64,000 nucleotides of DNA from Massilia norwichensis (GTDB taxonomy: Bacteria; Pseudomonadota; Gammaproteobacteria; Burkholderiales; Burkholderiaceae_D), in assembly GCF_024753245.1 (NCBI RefSeq), contig NZ_JANUGX010000024.1:44284-108283 (forward strand), given 5' to 3'. Position 1 is the first letter of the stretch; the number at the start of each line of letters is the position of its first letter. The notes under the pieces are model-generated. The model did no database searches. It was not told the origin of the DNA and saw only the letters and a program-made list of their open reading frames with translations. Position numbers and translations under genes: made by a program. Positions 53,080-63,985 of this stretch are shown here, piece after piece.

Positions 53080-54687
53080 ATGCCCCAGATCGAAAGTAAG
53101 CTCAACCCGCGCGGCGAGGATTTCAAGGCCAATGCCGCGGCCATGCAAGCCGTGGTGGACGACCTGCGCGCGAAAGTCGCCGCCATCGCCAAAGGTGGTG
53201 GCGAGGCCGCCAGCGCCAAGCACGTCGCCCGTGGCAAGCTGCTGCCGCGCGACCGCGTGCAGATGCTGCTCGATCCGGGCACGCCCTTCCTGGAATTCTC
53301 TCAGCTGGCGGCCTACGAGATGTACGACAATGCCGCCCCGGCAGCCGGCATCATCACCGGCATCGGCCGCGTCGCCGGCCAGGAATGCGTGATCGTCTGT
53401 AACGATGCCACCGTCAAGGGCGGCACCTACTATCCGATGACGGTGAAAAAACACCTGCGTGCCCAGGAGATCGCCGAGCAGAACAATTTACCGTGCATCT
53501 ACCTGGTCGACTCAGGCGGCGCCAACCTGCCGAACCAGGACGACGTCTTCCCGGACCGCGACCACTTCGGCCGCATCTTCTATAACCAGGCGAACCTGTC
53601 CGCCAAAGGCATCCCGCAGATCGCGGTGGTGATGGGTTCCTGCACCGCCGGCGGCGCCTACGTGCCGGCGATGAGCGACGAGTCCATCATCGTCAAGGAA
53701 CAGGGCACCATCTTCCTGGGCGGCCCACCTCTGGTAAAAGCGGCGACCGGCGAAGTGGTGAGCGCCGAAGACCTGGGCGGCGGCGACGTCCACACGCGTC
53801 TGTCCGGCGTGGCCGACCACCTGGCCCAGAACGACACCCACGCGCTGTCGCTGGCGCGCACCATCGTCTCGAATCTGAACCGCACCAAGCCGCAACAGGG
53901 CGCGCTGCGCGAAGCGGTCGAGCCGAAATATTCGCCGGAAGAGCTGTACGGCGTGATCCCGGTCGATACCCGCAAACCCTTCGACGTACGCGAAGTGATC
54001 GCCCGCATCGTCGACGGCAGCGAGTTCGACGAGTTCAAGGCACGCTACGGCACCACCCTCGTCTGCGGCTTCGCCCACATCTTCGGCATGAAGGTCGGCA
54101 TCATCGCCAACAACGGCATCCTGTTCTCGGAATCGGCGCTGAAGGGCACCCACTTCATCGAGCTGTGCTGCCAGAGAAAAATCCCGCTGGTGTTCCTGCA
54201 GAACATCACCGGCTTCATGGTCGGCCGCAAGTACGAGAACGAAGGCATCGCCCGCAACGGCGCCAAGATGGTGACCGCGGTGGCCACCGCCGCGGTGCCG
54301 AAGTTCACCGTGATCATCGGCGGCTCCTTTGGCGCCGGCAACTACGGTATGTGCGGCCGCGCGTTCTCGCCGCGCTTCCTGTGGATGTGGCCGAACGCGC
54401 GCATCTCGGTGATGGGCGGCGACCAGGCGGCGTCGGTGCTGGCCACCGTCAAGCGCGACGGCATCGAAGCCAAGGGCGGCCAGTGGTCGCCAGAGGAAGA
54501 AGCCGCGTTCAAGCAGCCGATCAAGGACCAGTACGAGCACCAGGGCCACCCGTATTTTGCCAGCGCGCGCCTGTGGGACGACGGCGTGATCGATCCGGCC
54601 GACACCCGCATGGTGCTGGGCCTGGGTCTCTCGGCCGCGCTCAACGCCCCGATCGAAGACACGAAGTTCGGCGTATTCAGGATGTAA
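53080..54687 (+). CDS. liuB: 3-Methylcrotonyl-CoA carboxylase, carboxyltransferase (beta) subunit
   Basis: A 535-residue carboxyltransferase subunit that moves the carboxyl group from biotin to 3-methylcrotonyl-CoA, giving 3-methylglutaconyl-CoA. The acyl-CoA-binding carboxyltransferase N-domain begins HVARGKLLPRDRVQMLLDPGTPFLEFSQ; AYDSGGANLPNQDDVFPDRDHFGRIFYN-type and MGSCTAGGAYVPAMSDE lie in the active site, and FLQNITGFMVGRKYE marks the C-domain. An AGGAGA site precedes the ATG. It forms a pair with LiuD (60093) and heads the second liu unit. Confidence 0.96.
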   Translation: MPQIESKLNPRGEDFKANAAAMQAVVDDLRAKVAAIAKGGGEAASAKHVARGKLLPRDRVQMLLDPGTPFLEFSQLAAYEMYDNAAPAAGIITGIGRVAGQECVIVCNDATVKGGTYYPMTVKKHLRAQEIAEQNNLPCIYLVDSGGANLPNQDDVFPDRDHFGRIFYNQANLSAKGIPQIAVVMGSCTAGGAYVPAMSDESIIVKEQGTIFLGGPPLVKAATGEVVSAEDLGGGDVHTRLSGVADHLAQNDTHALSLARTIVSNLNRTKPQQGALREAVEPKYSPEELYGVIPVDTRKPFDVREVIARIVDGSEFDEFKARYGTTLVCGFAHIFGMKVGIIANNGILFSESALKGTHFIELCCQRKIPLVFLQNITGFMVGRKYENEGIARNGAKMVTAVATAAVPKFTVIIGGSFGAGNYGMCGRAFSPRFLWMWPNARISVMGGDQAASVLATVKRDGIEAKGGQWSPEEEAAFKQPIKDQYEHQGHPYFASARLWDDGVIDPADTRMVLGLGLSAALNAPIEDTKFGVFRM

Positions 54688-54697
54688 GGGAGAGAAC

Positions 54698-55486
54698 ATG
54701 GACACCTACGACACCCTCGAGATCACGGTTGAAGGCAAGGTCGCAACCATCACCCTGAACCGCCCGGACGTGCGCAATGCCTTCAACGAAACGGCGATTG
54801 CGGATCTCACCATGGCCTTCGACGAAGTCAGCCAGGAAGCGGATATCCGCGCCATCGTGCTGGCTGCGAACGGCCCGGCCTTCTGCGCCGGCGCGGACCT
54901 GAACTGGATGAAGAAGATGGCCGGCTACTCGTTCGAAGAGAACGAAGCCGATGCGCTGCGTCTGGCCGACATGCTGCGCACCATCTACTTCAGCCCCAAG
55001 CCAGTGGTGGCGAAAGTCCAGGGCGACTGCTACGCCGGCGGCATGGGCCTGGTCGCGGCCTGCGACATCGTGGTCGCCGCCGAGGGCGTGAACTTCTGCC
55101 TGTCCGAAGTCAAATTGGGTCTGATCCCGGCGACAATCTCGCCCTACGTCATCAAGGCGATGGGCGACCAGGCCTCGCGCCGCTATTTCCTCACCGCCGA
55201 GCGCTTCGATGCCAGCTGCGCAAAGCGCCTGGGCCTGGCCCACGAAGTCGTGCCGAGCGAAGAACTAGACGCCACCGTGGCCGGCATCGCCAAGGCCCTG
55301 GTGAACAACAGCCCGAATGCGGTGCGCGAAGCGAAGAAGCTGGTGCGCGACATCGCCGGGCTGCCGATCGACGATGTGCTGCTGGCCGATACCGCCGGGC
55401 GCATCGCCAATATCCGTGCATCCGCCGAGGGACGCGAAGGGGTCGCGTCCTTCCTCGAAAAGCGCAAACCCTCTTGGCTGGAATAA
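54698..55486 (+). CDS. liuC: 3-Methylglutaconyl-CoA hydratase
   Basis: A 262-residue enoyl-CoA hydratase/isomerase family member, hydrating 3-methylglutaconyl-CoA to HMG-CoA. The CoA oxyanion segments are FCAGADLNWMKKM and GDCYAGGMGLVAACDIVVAAE; LSEVKLGLIPATISPYV carries one of the catalytic carboxylates. It is 10 bases after liuB, with GGGAGAGA before the ATG, in the order liuB-liuC seen in related bacteria. Substrate assignment is from operon position. Confidence 0.94.
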   Translation: MDTYDTLEITVEGKVATITLNRPDVRNAFNETAIADLTMAFDEVSQEADIRAIVLAANGPAFCAGADLNWMKKMAGYSFEENEADALRLADMLRTIYFSPKPVVAKVQGDCYAGGMGLVAACDIVVAAEGVNFCLSEVKLGLIPATISPYVIKAMGDQASRRYFLTAERFDASCAKRLGLAHEVVPSEELDATVAGIAKALVNNSPNAVREAKKLVRDIAGLPIDDVLLADTAGRIANIRASAEGREGVASFLEKRKPSWLE

Positions 55487-55491
55487 GTATC

Positions 55492-56841
55492 TTGAATCAC
55501 CCGACACACCAAAGCTCTTCCGACTGGATCGCGCGCAGCCTGCGCAGCGTCTGGCACCCATGCACGCAGATGCAGCACCACGAAGAGGTGCCGCTGATCG
55601 CCGTCAGCCACGGCAAAGGCCCGTGGCTCTACGACCATGAGGGCCGGCGCTACCTGGACGGGATCAGCTCGTGGTGGGTCAACCTGTTCGGCCACGCCAA
55701 CCCGCGCATCAACGCCGCGCTGAAGGACCAGCTGGATAAGCTCGAACACGCGATGCTGGCCGGCTTCACGCACGAGCCGGTGGTCGAACTGTCCGAGCAG
55801 CTCGCAAGCCTGACCGGCCATGCGCTGGGCCACGCCTTCTACGCCTCCGACGGTGCCTCCGCCGTCGAGATCGCGCTGAAGATGAGTTTTCATTACTGGC
55901 GCAACGCCGGCTACCCGAACAAGCGCGAGTTCGTCTGCCTGCAGGGCTCGTATCACGGCGAGACCATCGGGGCGCTGTCGGTCACCGACGTCGCCCTGTT
56001 CAAGGATGCCTACGGCCCGCTGCTGAGGGCATCGCGCACCGTGGCTTCGCCCGACGCCCGCAACGCCGTCGACGGGGAGTCGGCGCAGGACGTGGCGCGC
56101 CGTGCGATCAAGGATGTCGAAACCCTGTTCGAGGAGAGCGGCGACAGCATCGCCGCCATCATCGTCGAGCCGCTGGTGCAGTGCGCGACCGGCATGGCGA
56201 TGCACGATCCGCTCTACCTGGAACTGCTGCGCGAGCTGTGCGACAAGCACCACGTGCACCTGATCGCCGACGAAATCGCGGTCGGCTGCGGCCGCACCGG
56301 CACCTTCTTCGCCTGCGAGCAGGCCGCGATCTGGCCGGATTTCCTGTGCCTGTCGAAAGGAATCAGCGGCGGCTACCTGCCGCTGTCGCTGGTGCTCAGC
56401 ACCGACCAGATCTACGAAGCCTTCTACAGCGAAGACATCACGCGCGGCTTCCTGCACTCGCACTCCTACACCGGCAACGCGCTGGCCTGCCGCGCCGCGC
56501 TCGCGACGCTGCAGATCTTCCGCGAGGACGATGTGCTGAACAAAAACCGCGAAACCGCCACCCGCCTGATGCTGGAAATGGCGCCGCTGCTCGAGCACGA
56601 GCGCGTCACCAACTTCCGCCAGCGCGGCATGATCCTGGCCTTCGACGCGGTCGAGCCGGATGCCAAGCGTGCCTCGACCTTCGCGCGCCGCTTCTTCACC
56701 AGCGCGGTCGAGAACGAACTGCTGCTGCGCCCGATCGGCCGCACCGTCTACCTGATGCCGCCGTATGTGCTGGACGAAGAAGACATCGTCGGCCTGGCGG
56801 CGCGCACGCGCACCGTGTTCGAAAAGGTGATCGCGGAATGA
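55492..56841 (+). CDS. bioA: Adenosylmethionine-8-amino-7-oxononanoate aminotransferase
   Basis: A 449-residue PLP aminotransferase making 7,8-diaminononanoate in biotin synthesis. BioA marks are WHPCTQMQ near the N-terminus, SSWWVNLFGH, SDGASAVEIALKM, GSYHGETIGALSV, the PLP-Lys in LCLSKGISGGYLPLS, and LHSHSYTGNALACRAAL. I take a TTG start at 55492, five bases after the liuC stop; a TTG at 55474 inside liuC is the alternative. No ATG is near, so weak initiation tied to liuC translation is likely. First of four bio genes. Confidence 0.93.
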   Translation: MNHPTHQSSSDWIARSLRSVWHPCTQMQHHEEVPLIAVSHGKGPWLYDHEGRRYLDGISSWWVNLFGHANPRINAALKDQLDKLEHAMLAGFTHEPVVELSEQLASLTGHALGHAFYASDGASAVEIALKMSFHYWRNAGYPNKREFVCLQGSYHGETIGALSVTDVALFKDAYGPLLRASRTVASPDARNAVDGESAQDVARRAIKDVETLFEESGDSIAAIIVEPLVQCATGMAMHDPLYLELLRELCDKHHVHLIADEIAVGCGRTGTFFACEQAAIWPDFLCLSKGISGGYLPLSLVLSTDQIYEAFYSEDITRGFLHSHSYTGNALACRAALATLQIFREDDVLNKNRETATRLMLEMAPLLEHERVTNFRQRGMILAFDAVEPDAKRASTFARRFFTSAVENELLLRPIGRTVYLMPPYVLDEEDIVGLAARTRTVFEKVIAE

Positions 56842-58058
56842 GCGTGGATCTGATCGCAGGCATCACCCGGCAGCTGGATGCGCTGGCGGCGCAGAGCCTC
56901 ACGCGCCGCCGCCGCACCGCCGACTCGCCTGCCGCGCCGCGCCAGGTCGTCGACGGCCGTCCCATGCTCGCTTTCTGCAGCAACGATTACCTGGGCCTGG
57001 CCGCGCATCCAAAGGTGGTCGCGGCCTTGCGCGAGGGTGCGGAACTGTATGGCGCCGGCAGCGGCGCCTCGCACCTGGTGTCCGGCCACAGCCGCGCGCA
57101 CGCGCTGCTGGAAGAGCGGCTGGCCGCGTTCGAAGCGCCGCACCTGGTCGATGCGCGTGCGCTCTACTTCTGCACCGGCTACATGGCCAACCTGGCGGTG
57201 CTGACTGCGCTGGGCAGCGATCCGGAAGCGATGATCTTTTCGGAGGCGCTGAACCATGCCTCGCTGATCGACGGTGCACGCCTGGCGCGGGCCGGGGTCA
57301 CGGTCTACCCGCACGGCGACGTGGCCGCCTTGGAAGCGAAACTCGCGGCCAGCACGGCGCCGACCAACATCGTCGTCACCGACAGCGTGTTCAGCATGGA
57401 TGGCATTCTTTCACCGCTGCCGGCGCTGCTGGCCCTGTGCGAACGGTACGGCGCCTGGCTGGTCGTCGACGATGCCCACGGCTTCGGCGTGCTGGGTGCG
57501 AACGGCCGCGGCGCCCTCGAGCATTTCGGTCTGCGTTCGCCGAATCTGGTCTACGTCGGCACACTGGGCAAGGCGGCCGGCGTGGGTGGCGCCTTCATCG
57601 CCGCGCACGCTTCGGTGGTCGAGCTGATGATCCAGCGCGCGCGCCCGTATATCTACACGACCGCGGCGCCGCCGGCGCTGGCGCATGCGCTGCTGGCCAG
57701 CCTCGACATCATCGAGGGCGAAGAAGGCCGGCAGCGCCGCACGCAGCTGGCGCAGTCGATCGCGCTGCTCGACAGCGAACTGCAGCTGCGGCGCTGGCAG
57801 CGCCCGCGCTCGCACACGGCGATTCAACCGATCCTCATCGGCGCCAACGACGAAGCGCTGCAGGTGGCCGCGCACCTGCACGCGCAAGGCTTGTGGGTGC
57901 CGGCGATCCGTCCGCCGACCGTGGCGCCGGGCACCGCGCGCCTGCGCGTAACCCTGTGCGCATCGCATACCGAACAAGACGTGGCGCAGCTGGCCGCCGC
58001 ATTGAACACGCTCGAGCAGAAGCTGGCACCCGAGCAGCTGGAAAGGAACGCAGCATGA
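56838..58058 (+). CDS. bioF: 8-Amino-7-oxononanoate synthase
   Basis: A 406-residue PLP enzyme that condenses pimeloyl-ACP (or -CoA) with alanine, the first step of the biotin ring pathway. Family marks are FCSNDYLGLAAHPKV, GAGSGASHLVSGHSRAH, VTDSVFSMDGILSPLPAL, VDDAHGFGVLG, and the PLP-Lys in VGTLGKAAGVGGAF. The ATG at 56838 overlaps the bioA stop (ATGA). Length is slightly above that of E. coli BioF (384). Confidence 0.96.
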   Translation: MSVDLIAGITRQLDALAAQSLTRRRRTADSPAAPRQVVDGRPMLAFCSNDYLGLAAHPKVVAALREGAELYGAGSGASHLVSGHSRAHALLEERLAAFEAPHLVDARALYFCTGYMANLAVLTALGSDPEAMIFSEALNHASLIDGARLARAGVTVYPHGDVAALEAKLAASTAPTNIVVTDSVFSMDGILSPLPALLALCERYGAWLVVDDAHGFGVLGANGRGALEHFGLRSPNLVYVGTLGKAAGVGGAFIAAHASVVELMIQRARPYIYTTAAPPALAHALLASLDIIEGEEGRQRRTQLAQSIALLDSELQLRRWQRPRSHTAIQPILIGANDEALQVAAHLHAQGLWVPAIRPPTVAPGTARLRVTLCASHTEQDVAQLAAALNTLEQKLAPEQLERNAA

Positions 58059-58885
58059 CCCTCAACGATCCCGAACAAACAGGCGGCACGCCGTCGCAGC
58101 CCGAGGTCGGCTTTGCCGAACCGGCCACCAGCAGCGCACCGGCGGTCGCCACCGTGCCGGCACCGCTGGCGGCGGAAGGCGTGCCGACGCGCTTCGCCTG
58201 CTTCGTCACCGGCACCGACACCGAGATCGGCAAGACCCTGATCTCCGCGGCGATCCTGTACAAGCTGGTGCAGCGCGGCCAGCGCGCCTGCGGCATGAAG
58301 CCGATCGCGGCCGGCGCCGAAGAGCGCGACGGCGAATTGCACAACGACGATGCCGCCATGCTGCGCGCCGCCGGCAACGTGCACCTGCCGCAGTCGATCA
58401 CCACGCCCTTCATGCTGCGCGAGCCCTGCGCCCCGCACATCGCGGCCGAACTCGAAGGCGTGCGCATCGAACCGGTGACTATCCTGACCGCCTATGCCGA
58501 GATCCTGGCGGCGTCGGACGCCACCGTGGTCGAGGGCGTGGGCGGCTTCTGCGTGCCCTTCTCCGACGATTTCGACAGCGCCGACCTGGCGGTGCAGCTC
58601 GGCCTGCCCGTGATCCTGGTGGTCGGCCTGCGCCTGGGCTGCATCAACCACGCGCTGCTCACCGCCGAAGCGGTCATCTCGCGCGGCCTGGTGCTGGCAG
58701 GCTGGGTCGCCAACCAGGTCGACCCGGACATGCGCTTCGCCGACGAAAACGTGGCCGCGCTCGAGCAGCGCATGCCGGCACCGCTGCTGGGCCGCGTGCC
58801 GCGCCTGGACCAACCGACGGCTGCCGCGGCGGCCTCCTACATCGAGCTCGCGGGCGTGCCGGGATGGCCGTCGCGTGGTGTTTGA
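58055..58885 (+). CDS. bioD: Dethiobiotin synthetase, with N-terminal extension
   Basis: A 276-residue dethiobiotin synthetase, closing the ureido ring of biotin with ATP and CO2. The P-loop is VTGTDTEIGKT near residue 55, followed by GMKPIAAGAEE, and VVEGVGGFCVPF. BioD proteins normally begin just before the P-loop; here about 47 residues precede it, Pro/Ala/Glu-rich and probably disordered. The ATG at 58055 overlaps the bioF stop (ATGA), which fixes it as the likely start. Confidence 0.94.
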   Translation: MTLNDPEQTGGTPSQPEVGFAEPATSSAPAVATVPAPLAAEGVPTRFACFVTGTDTEIGKTLISAAILYKLVQRGQRACGMKPIAAGAEERDGELHNDDAAMLRAAGNVHLPQSITTPFMLREPCAPHIAAELEGVRIEPVTILTAYAEILAASDATVVEGVGGFCVPFSDDFDSADLAVQLGLPVILVVGLRLGCINHALLTAEAVISRGLVLAGWVANQVDPDMRFADENVAALEQRMPAPLLGRVPRLDQPTAAAAASYIELAGVPGWPSRGV

Positions 58886-58919
58886 AATACGCCTGAACTT
58901 CAGAACAAGGAATCACAGC

Positions 58920-59948
58920 ATGACCCAAGTCGTCACCCTCCACCCGCCCGTCACCCCGGCCTCGCTGCCGAAGGACGCCACCTGGCCCCTGCACGAGGTG
59001 CTGGCCCTGTTCGAGCTGCCGCTGCCGGAGCTGATGTTCCGCGCCAGCCAAGCGCACCGCGCCAACTTCCCCGACGGCGACGTCGAACTGGCCACGCTGC
59101 TGTCGATCAAGACCGGCGGCTGCGAGGAAGACTGCGGCTACTGCCCGCAGGCGGCGCGCTACGACACCGGCGTCGAAGCGAAAAAAATCCTCGAGCTGGA
59201 CACCGTGCTGGCCGCTGCCGCCGAAGCGAAGGCCAAGGGCGCAACCCGCTTCTGCATGGGCGCCGCCTGGCGCAGCCCGAAAGAGCGCGACATGGAGAAA
59301 GTCGAAGCCATGGTGCGCGGCGTGAAGGCGCTCGGCATGGAAACCTGCGCCACCCTCGGCATGCTCGAAGAAGGACAAGCCGAGCAGCTGAAGCAGGCCG
59401 GCCTGGACTACTACAACCACAACATCGACACCTCGCCCGACTTCTACGGCGACGTGATCTCGACCCGCCAGTACAACGACCGCCTCGATACGCTGGGCCG
59501 CGTGCGTAATGCGGGCCTCAAGATCTGCTGCGGCGGCATCGTCGGCATGGGCGAGACGCGTGCCCAGCGCGCCGGCCTGATCGCCCAGCTGGCCAACATG
59601 AACCCGTATCCGGAATCGGTGCCGATCAACCATCTGGTGCAGGTCGAGGGCACGCCGCTGCACGGCCTGGACCCGCTGGACCCGATCGAATTCGTGCGCA
59701 CCATCGCCGTGGCCCGCATCACGATGCCGAAGGCACGCGTGCGCCTGTCGGCCGGCCGGCGCGAGCTGGGCGAGGCGGTGCAGGCGATGTGCTTCATGGC
59801 CGGCGCGAATTCCATCTTCTACGGCGACAAGCTGCTGACCACCGATAACCCGGAAGCCAACGACGACCGTGCACTGCTGGAGAAGCTGGGCCTCAAGACC
59901 CGCTCGGCGACGCTGGAGTCGGTGCAGAAGGAAAGCTGCGGTTGTTAA
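58920..59948 (+). CDS. bioB: Biotin synthase
   Basis: A 342-residue radical-SAM enzyme that inserts sulfur into dethiobiotin. The SAM [4Fe-4S] cysteines are in KTGGCEEDCGYCPQAARY; the second cluster site and YYNHNIDTSPDFYGDVISTR, GGIVGMGETRAQRAGL and CFMAGANSIFYGDKLLTT are diagnostic. AAGGA stands 8 bases before the ATG at 58920. It is the last of the four bio genes and is followed by a BIME repeat, then liuD. Confidence 0.97.
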   Translation: MTQVVTLHPPVTPASLPKDATWPLHEVLALFELPLPELMFRASQAHRANFPDGDVELATLLSIKTGGCEEDCGYCPQAARYDTGVEAKKILELDTVLAAAAEAKAKGATRFCMGAAWRSPKERDMEKVEAMVRGVKALGMETCATLGMLEEGQAEQLKQAGLDYYNHNIDTSPDFYGDVISTRQYNDRLDTLGRVRNAGLKICCGGIVGMGETRAQRAGLIAQLANMNPYPESVPINHLVQVEGTPLHGLDPLDPIEFVRTIAVARITMPKARVRLSAGRRELGEAVQAMCFMAGANSIFYGDKLLTTDNPEANDDRALLEKLGLKTRSATLESVQKESCGC

Positions 59949-59964
59949 GCCCACGTACCTAAGC

Positions 59965-60052
59965 ACGTCGCCCCCGCGAAGGCGGGGGCCCAAGTTGGTC
60001 AAGTAGTCGAGATGCATGCAGAACTTGGGTTCCCGCCTTCGCGGGAACGACG
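59965..60052. repeat. BIME-like repeat pair between bioB and liuD
   Basis: An inverted pair: left arm CGTCGCCCCCGCGAAGGCGG.. with ..CCCAAGTT, right arm AACTTGGG.. with TTCCCGCCTTCGCGGGAACGACG. The inner CCCAAGTT/AACTTGGG also pair, so the whole forms one long stem with hairpins at each arm. It may end bio transcription partly or stabilise the upstream message. Third copy of the family seen at 19127 and 20617. Confidence 0.8.
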
Positions 60053-60092
60053 GATCGAACGCTAACACTTATAAATAAAGACGAGACACCAC

Positions 60093-62129
<2,037 letters not shown>

Positions 62130-62137
62130 GGCCAGGC

Positions 62138-63067
62138 ATGCGCATTCTCCTGTACCGCGGCGACGGCGTGATCGCGCCGTGGGCGCGCGATCTGGCACAG
62201 GTGCTGCCGCAGGCCGAGACCGTGGTCTGGGAAGAAGGCCGCGAACTGGCGCCCTGCGACTACGCGATTTTGTGGGCGCCCACCCCTGCCCTGCTCGGCC
62301 AGCTCGCGCACGTCAGGGCGATCTTCCTGATGGGCGCCGGCGTCGACGCCATCCTGAAATTCGGCGATGCGCTGCCCAACGTGCCGGTGATCCGCCTCGG
62401 CGACGCCGGCATGGCCGAGCAGATGGCGGAGTACGTGGCCTACGCCGTGCTGCGCTACTTCCGCCGCTTCGACGAGTACGAACGGCAGGGACGCCAGGGC
62501 ATGTGGCAGCCGCTGGCCGCGCGTAGAAAAGAAGATTTCACGGTCGGCGTGCTGGGCCTCGGCAAGCTCGGCCTGCCGGTGGTGCAGGCGCTGCGCCAGC
62601 TCGGCTTTCCGGTGCGCGGCTGGAGCCGCTCGCACAAGGCGATCGCCGGCGTCGACTGCTATACCGGCATGGCGGCGCTCGACGACTTCCTGCGCGGGAC
62701 CCAGGTGCTGGTCTGCCTGCTGCCGCTGACGCCGGAAACGAATAACCTGCTGGACCGCGCGCGGCTGTCGCAGCTGCCCGCGGGCGCTTATCTGGTTAAC
62801 GTCGCGCGCGGCGCCCTGGTGGCCGAGCCGGACCTGCTGGCCCTGATCCGCTCGGGTCACATCGCCGGCGCCATGCTGGACGTGTTCCGCAACGAACCGC
62901 TGCCGGCGCCGCACCCGTTCTGGAGCGAAGCGCGCATCACCATCACGCCGCACATCTCGGCGCTCACGATCCGCGAGGAAGCCGTGCGCCAGATCGCGCA
63001 CAAGATCACACTGCTGGAACAGGGAGAACACGTCGCCGACGTGGTCGACCGCCAACGAGGATACTGA
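62138..63067 (+). CDS. ghrA: Glyoxylate/hydroxypyruvate reductase A-like 2-hydroxyacid dehydrogenase
   Basis: A 309-residue D-2-hydroxyacid dehydrogenase similar to GhrA, reducing glyoxylate or hydroxypyruvate with NADPH. The cofactor loop is GVLGLGKLGLPVVQAL; catalytic Arg is in NVARGALVAEPDL, Glu in AMLDVFRNEPLP, and His in ITPHISALT. The start ATG lies 9 bases after liuD and the stop 4 bases before liuE, so it is part of the operon. GhrA is not a known step of leucine breakdown; the symbol is by similarity. Confidence 0.88.
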   Translation: MRILLYRGDGVIAPWARDLAQVLPQAETVVWEEGRELAPCDYAILWAPTPALLGQLAHVRAIFLMGAGVDAILKFGDALPNVPVIRLGDAGMAEQMAEYVAYAVLRYFRRFDEYERQGRQGMWQPLAARRKEDFTVGVLGLGKLGLPVVQALRQLGFPVRGWSRSHKAIAGVDCYTGMAALDDFLRGTQVLVCLLPLTPETNNLLDRARLSQLPAGAYLVNVARGALVAEPDLLALIRSGHIAGAMLDVFRNEPLPAPHPFWSEARITITPHISALTIREEAVRQIAHKITLLEQGEHVADVVDRQRGY

Positions 63068-63070
63068 AAA

Positions 63071-63979
63071 ATGAGCCTGCCCAAACACGTCAAGATCGTC
63101 GAAGTCGGCCCGCGCGACGGGCTGCAGAACGAAAAAGAAAATGTCTCCGCCGCGGTGAAGATCGAGCTGGTCGACCGCCTGTCGCGCGCCGGTTTTACGA
63201 ACATCGAGGCGGCGTCCTTCGTGTCGCCGAAATGGGTGCCGCAAATGGCCACCAGCAGCGAGGTCATGGCCGGCATCGAGCGCCGTGCCGGCACCCTCTA
63301 TTCCGCGCTGACGCCGAACATGCAGGGTTTCGAGGCGGCCCTGGCCAGCCGCGCCGATGAAGTCGTGATCTTCGGCTCGGCCTCGGAAGCCTTCTCGCAG
63401 AAGAACATCAACTGCTCGATCGCCGAATCGATCGCGCGCTTCGAAGCGGTGGCACGCGCCGCCAAGGAACACGGCCTGCGCCTGCGCGGCAGCATCAGCT
63501 GCTCGTTCGGCTGCCCGTATCAGGGCGAGGTCCCTTTGGCGTCCGTGGCCGACGTGGTGGGCCGCATGCGCGACCTCGGCTGCGACGAGATCGACATCGC
63601 CGACACCATCGGCGTCTCGACCCCGCGTAAAACCCAGGCGGTGATGGAGACCGCGGCGCGCGCGTTCAGGCTCGAAGGCATCTCCGGCCACTTCCACGAT
63701 ACCTATGGCCAGGCGCTGGCCAACATCTACGCCAGCCTGGAAGTGGGCGTGGCGATCTTCCACTCCTCGGTGTCCGGCCTGGGCGGCTGCCCGTATGCGA
63801 AGGGCGCGACCGGCAACGTGGCGACTGAAGACGTCATCTACATGCTGAACGGGCTGGGGATCGAGACCGGGATCGATCTCGATCAGGTGGTGGATGCGGG
63901 GGCCTTCATTTCGCAGCATCTGGGCCGCAAGGGCGTGAGCCGGGCCGGGAATGCCTTATTGGCGAAGCGCGCCGGTTGA
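63071..63979 (+). CDS. liuE: Hydroxymethylglutaryl-CoA lyase
   Basis: A 302-residue HMG-CoA lyase that cleaves HMG-CoA to acetoacetate and acetyl-CoA, the last step of the liu pathway. Family marks are VEVGPRDGLQNEKE, the metal-binding DTIGVSTPRKT and GHFHDTYGQALANI, and the C-terminal SVSGLGGCPYAKGATGN with the catalytic Cys. The full gene lies within the window and is followed by a truncated REP element. Confidence 0.97.
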   Translation: MSLPKHVKIVEVGPRDGLQNEKENVSAAVKIELVDRLSRAGFTNIEAASFVSPKWVPQMATSSEVMAGIERRAGTLYSALTPNMQGFEAALASRADEVVIFGSASEAFSQKNINCSIAESIARFEAVARAAKEHGLRLRGSISCSFGCPYQGEVPLASVADVVGRMRDLGCDEIDIADTIGVSTPRKTQAVMETAARAFRLEGISGHFHDTYGQALANIYASLEVGVAIFHSSVSGLGGCPYAKGATGNVATEDVIYMLNGLGIETGIDLDQVVDAGAFISQHLGRKGVSRAGNALLAKRAG

Positions 63980-63985
63980 TGTGGA

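Noticed and set aside
59965..60052. A riboswitch or biotin-responsive leader before liuD
   Set aside because: The structure is a copy of the REP family seen at 19127 and 20617 and shows no conserved aptamer features.
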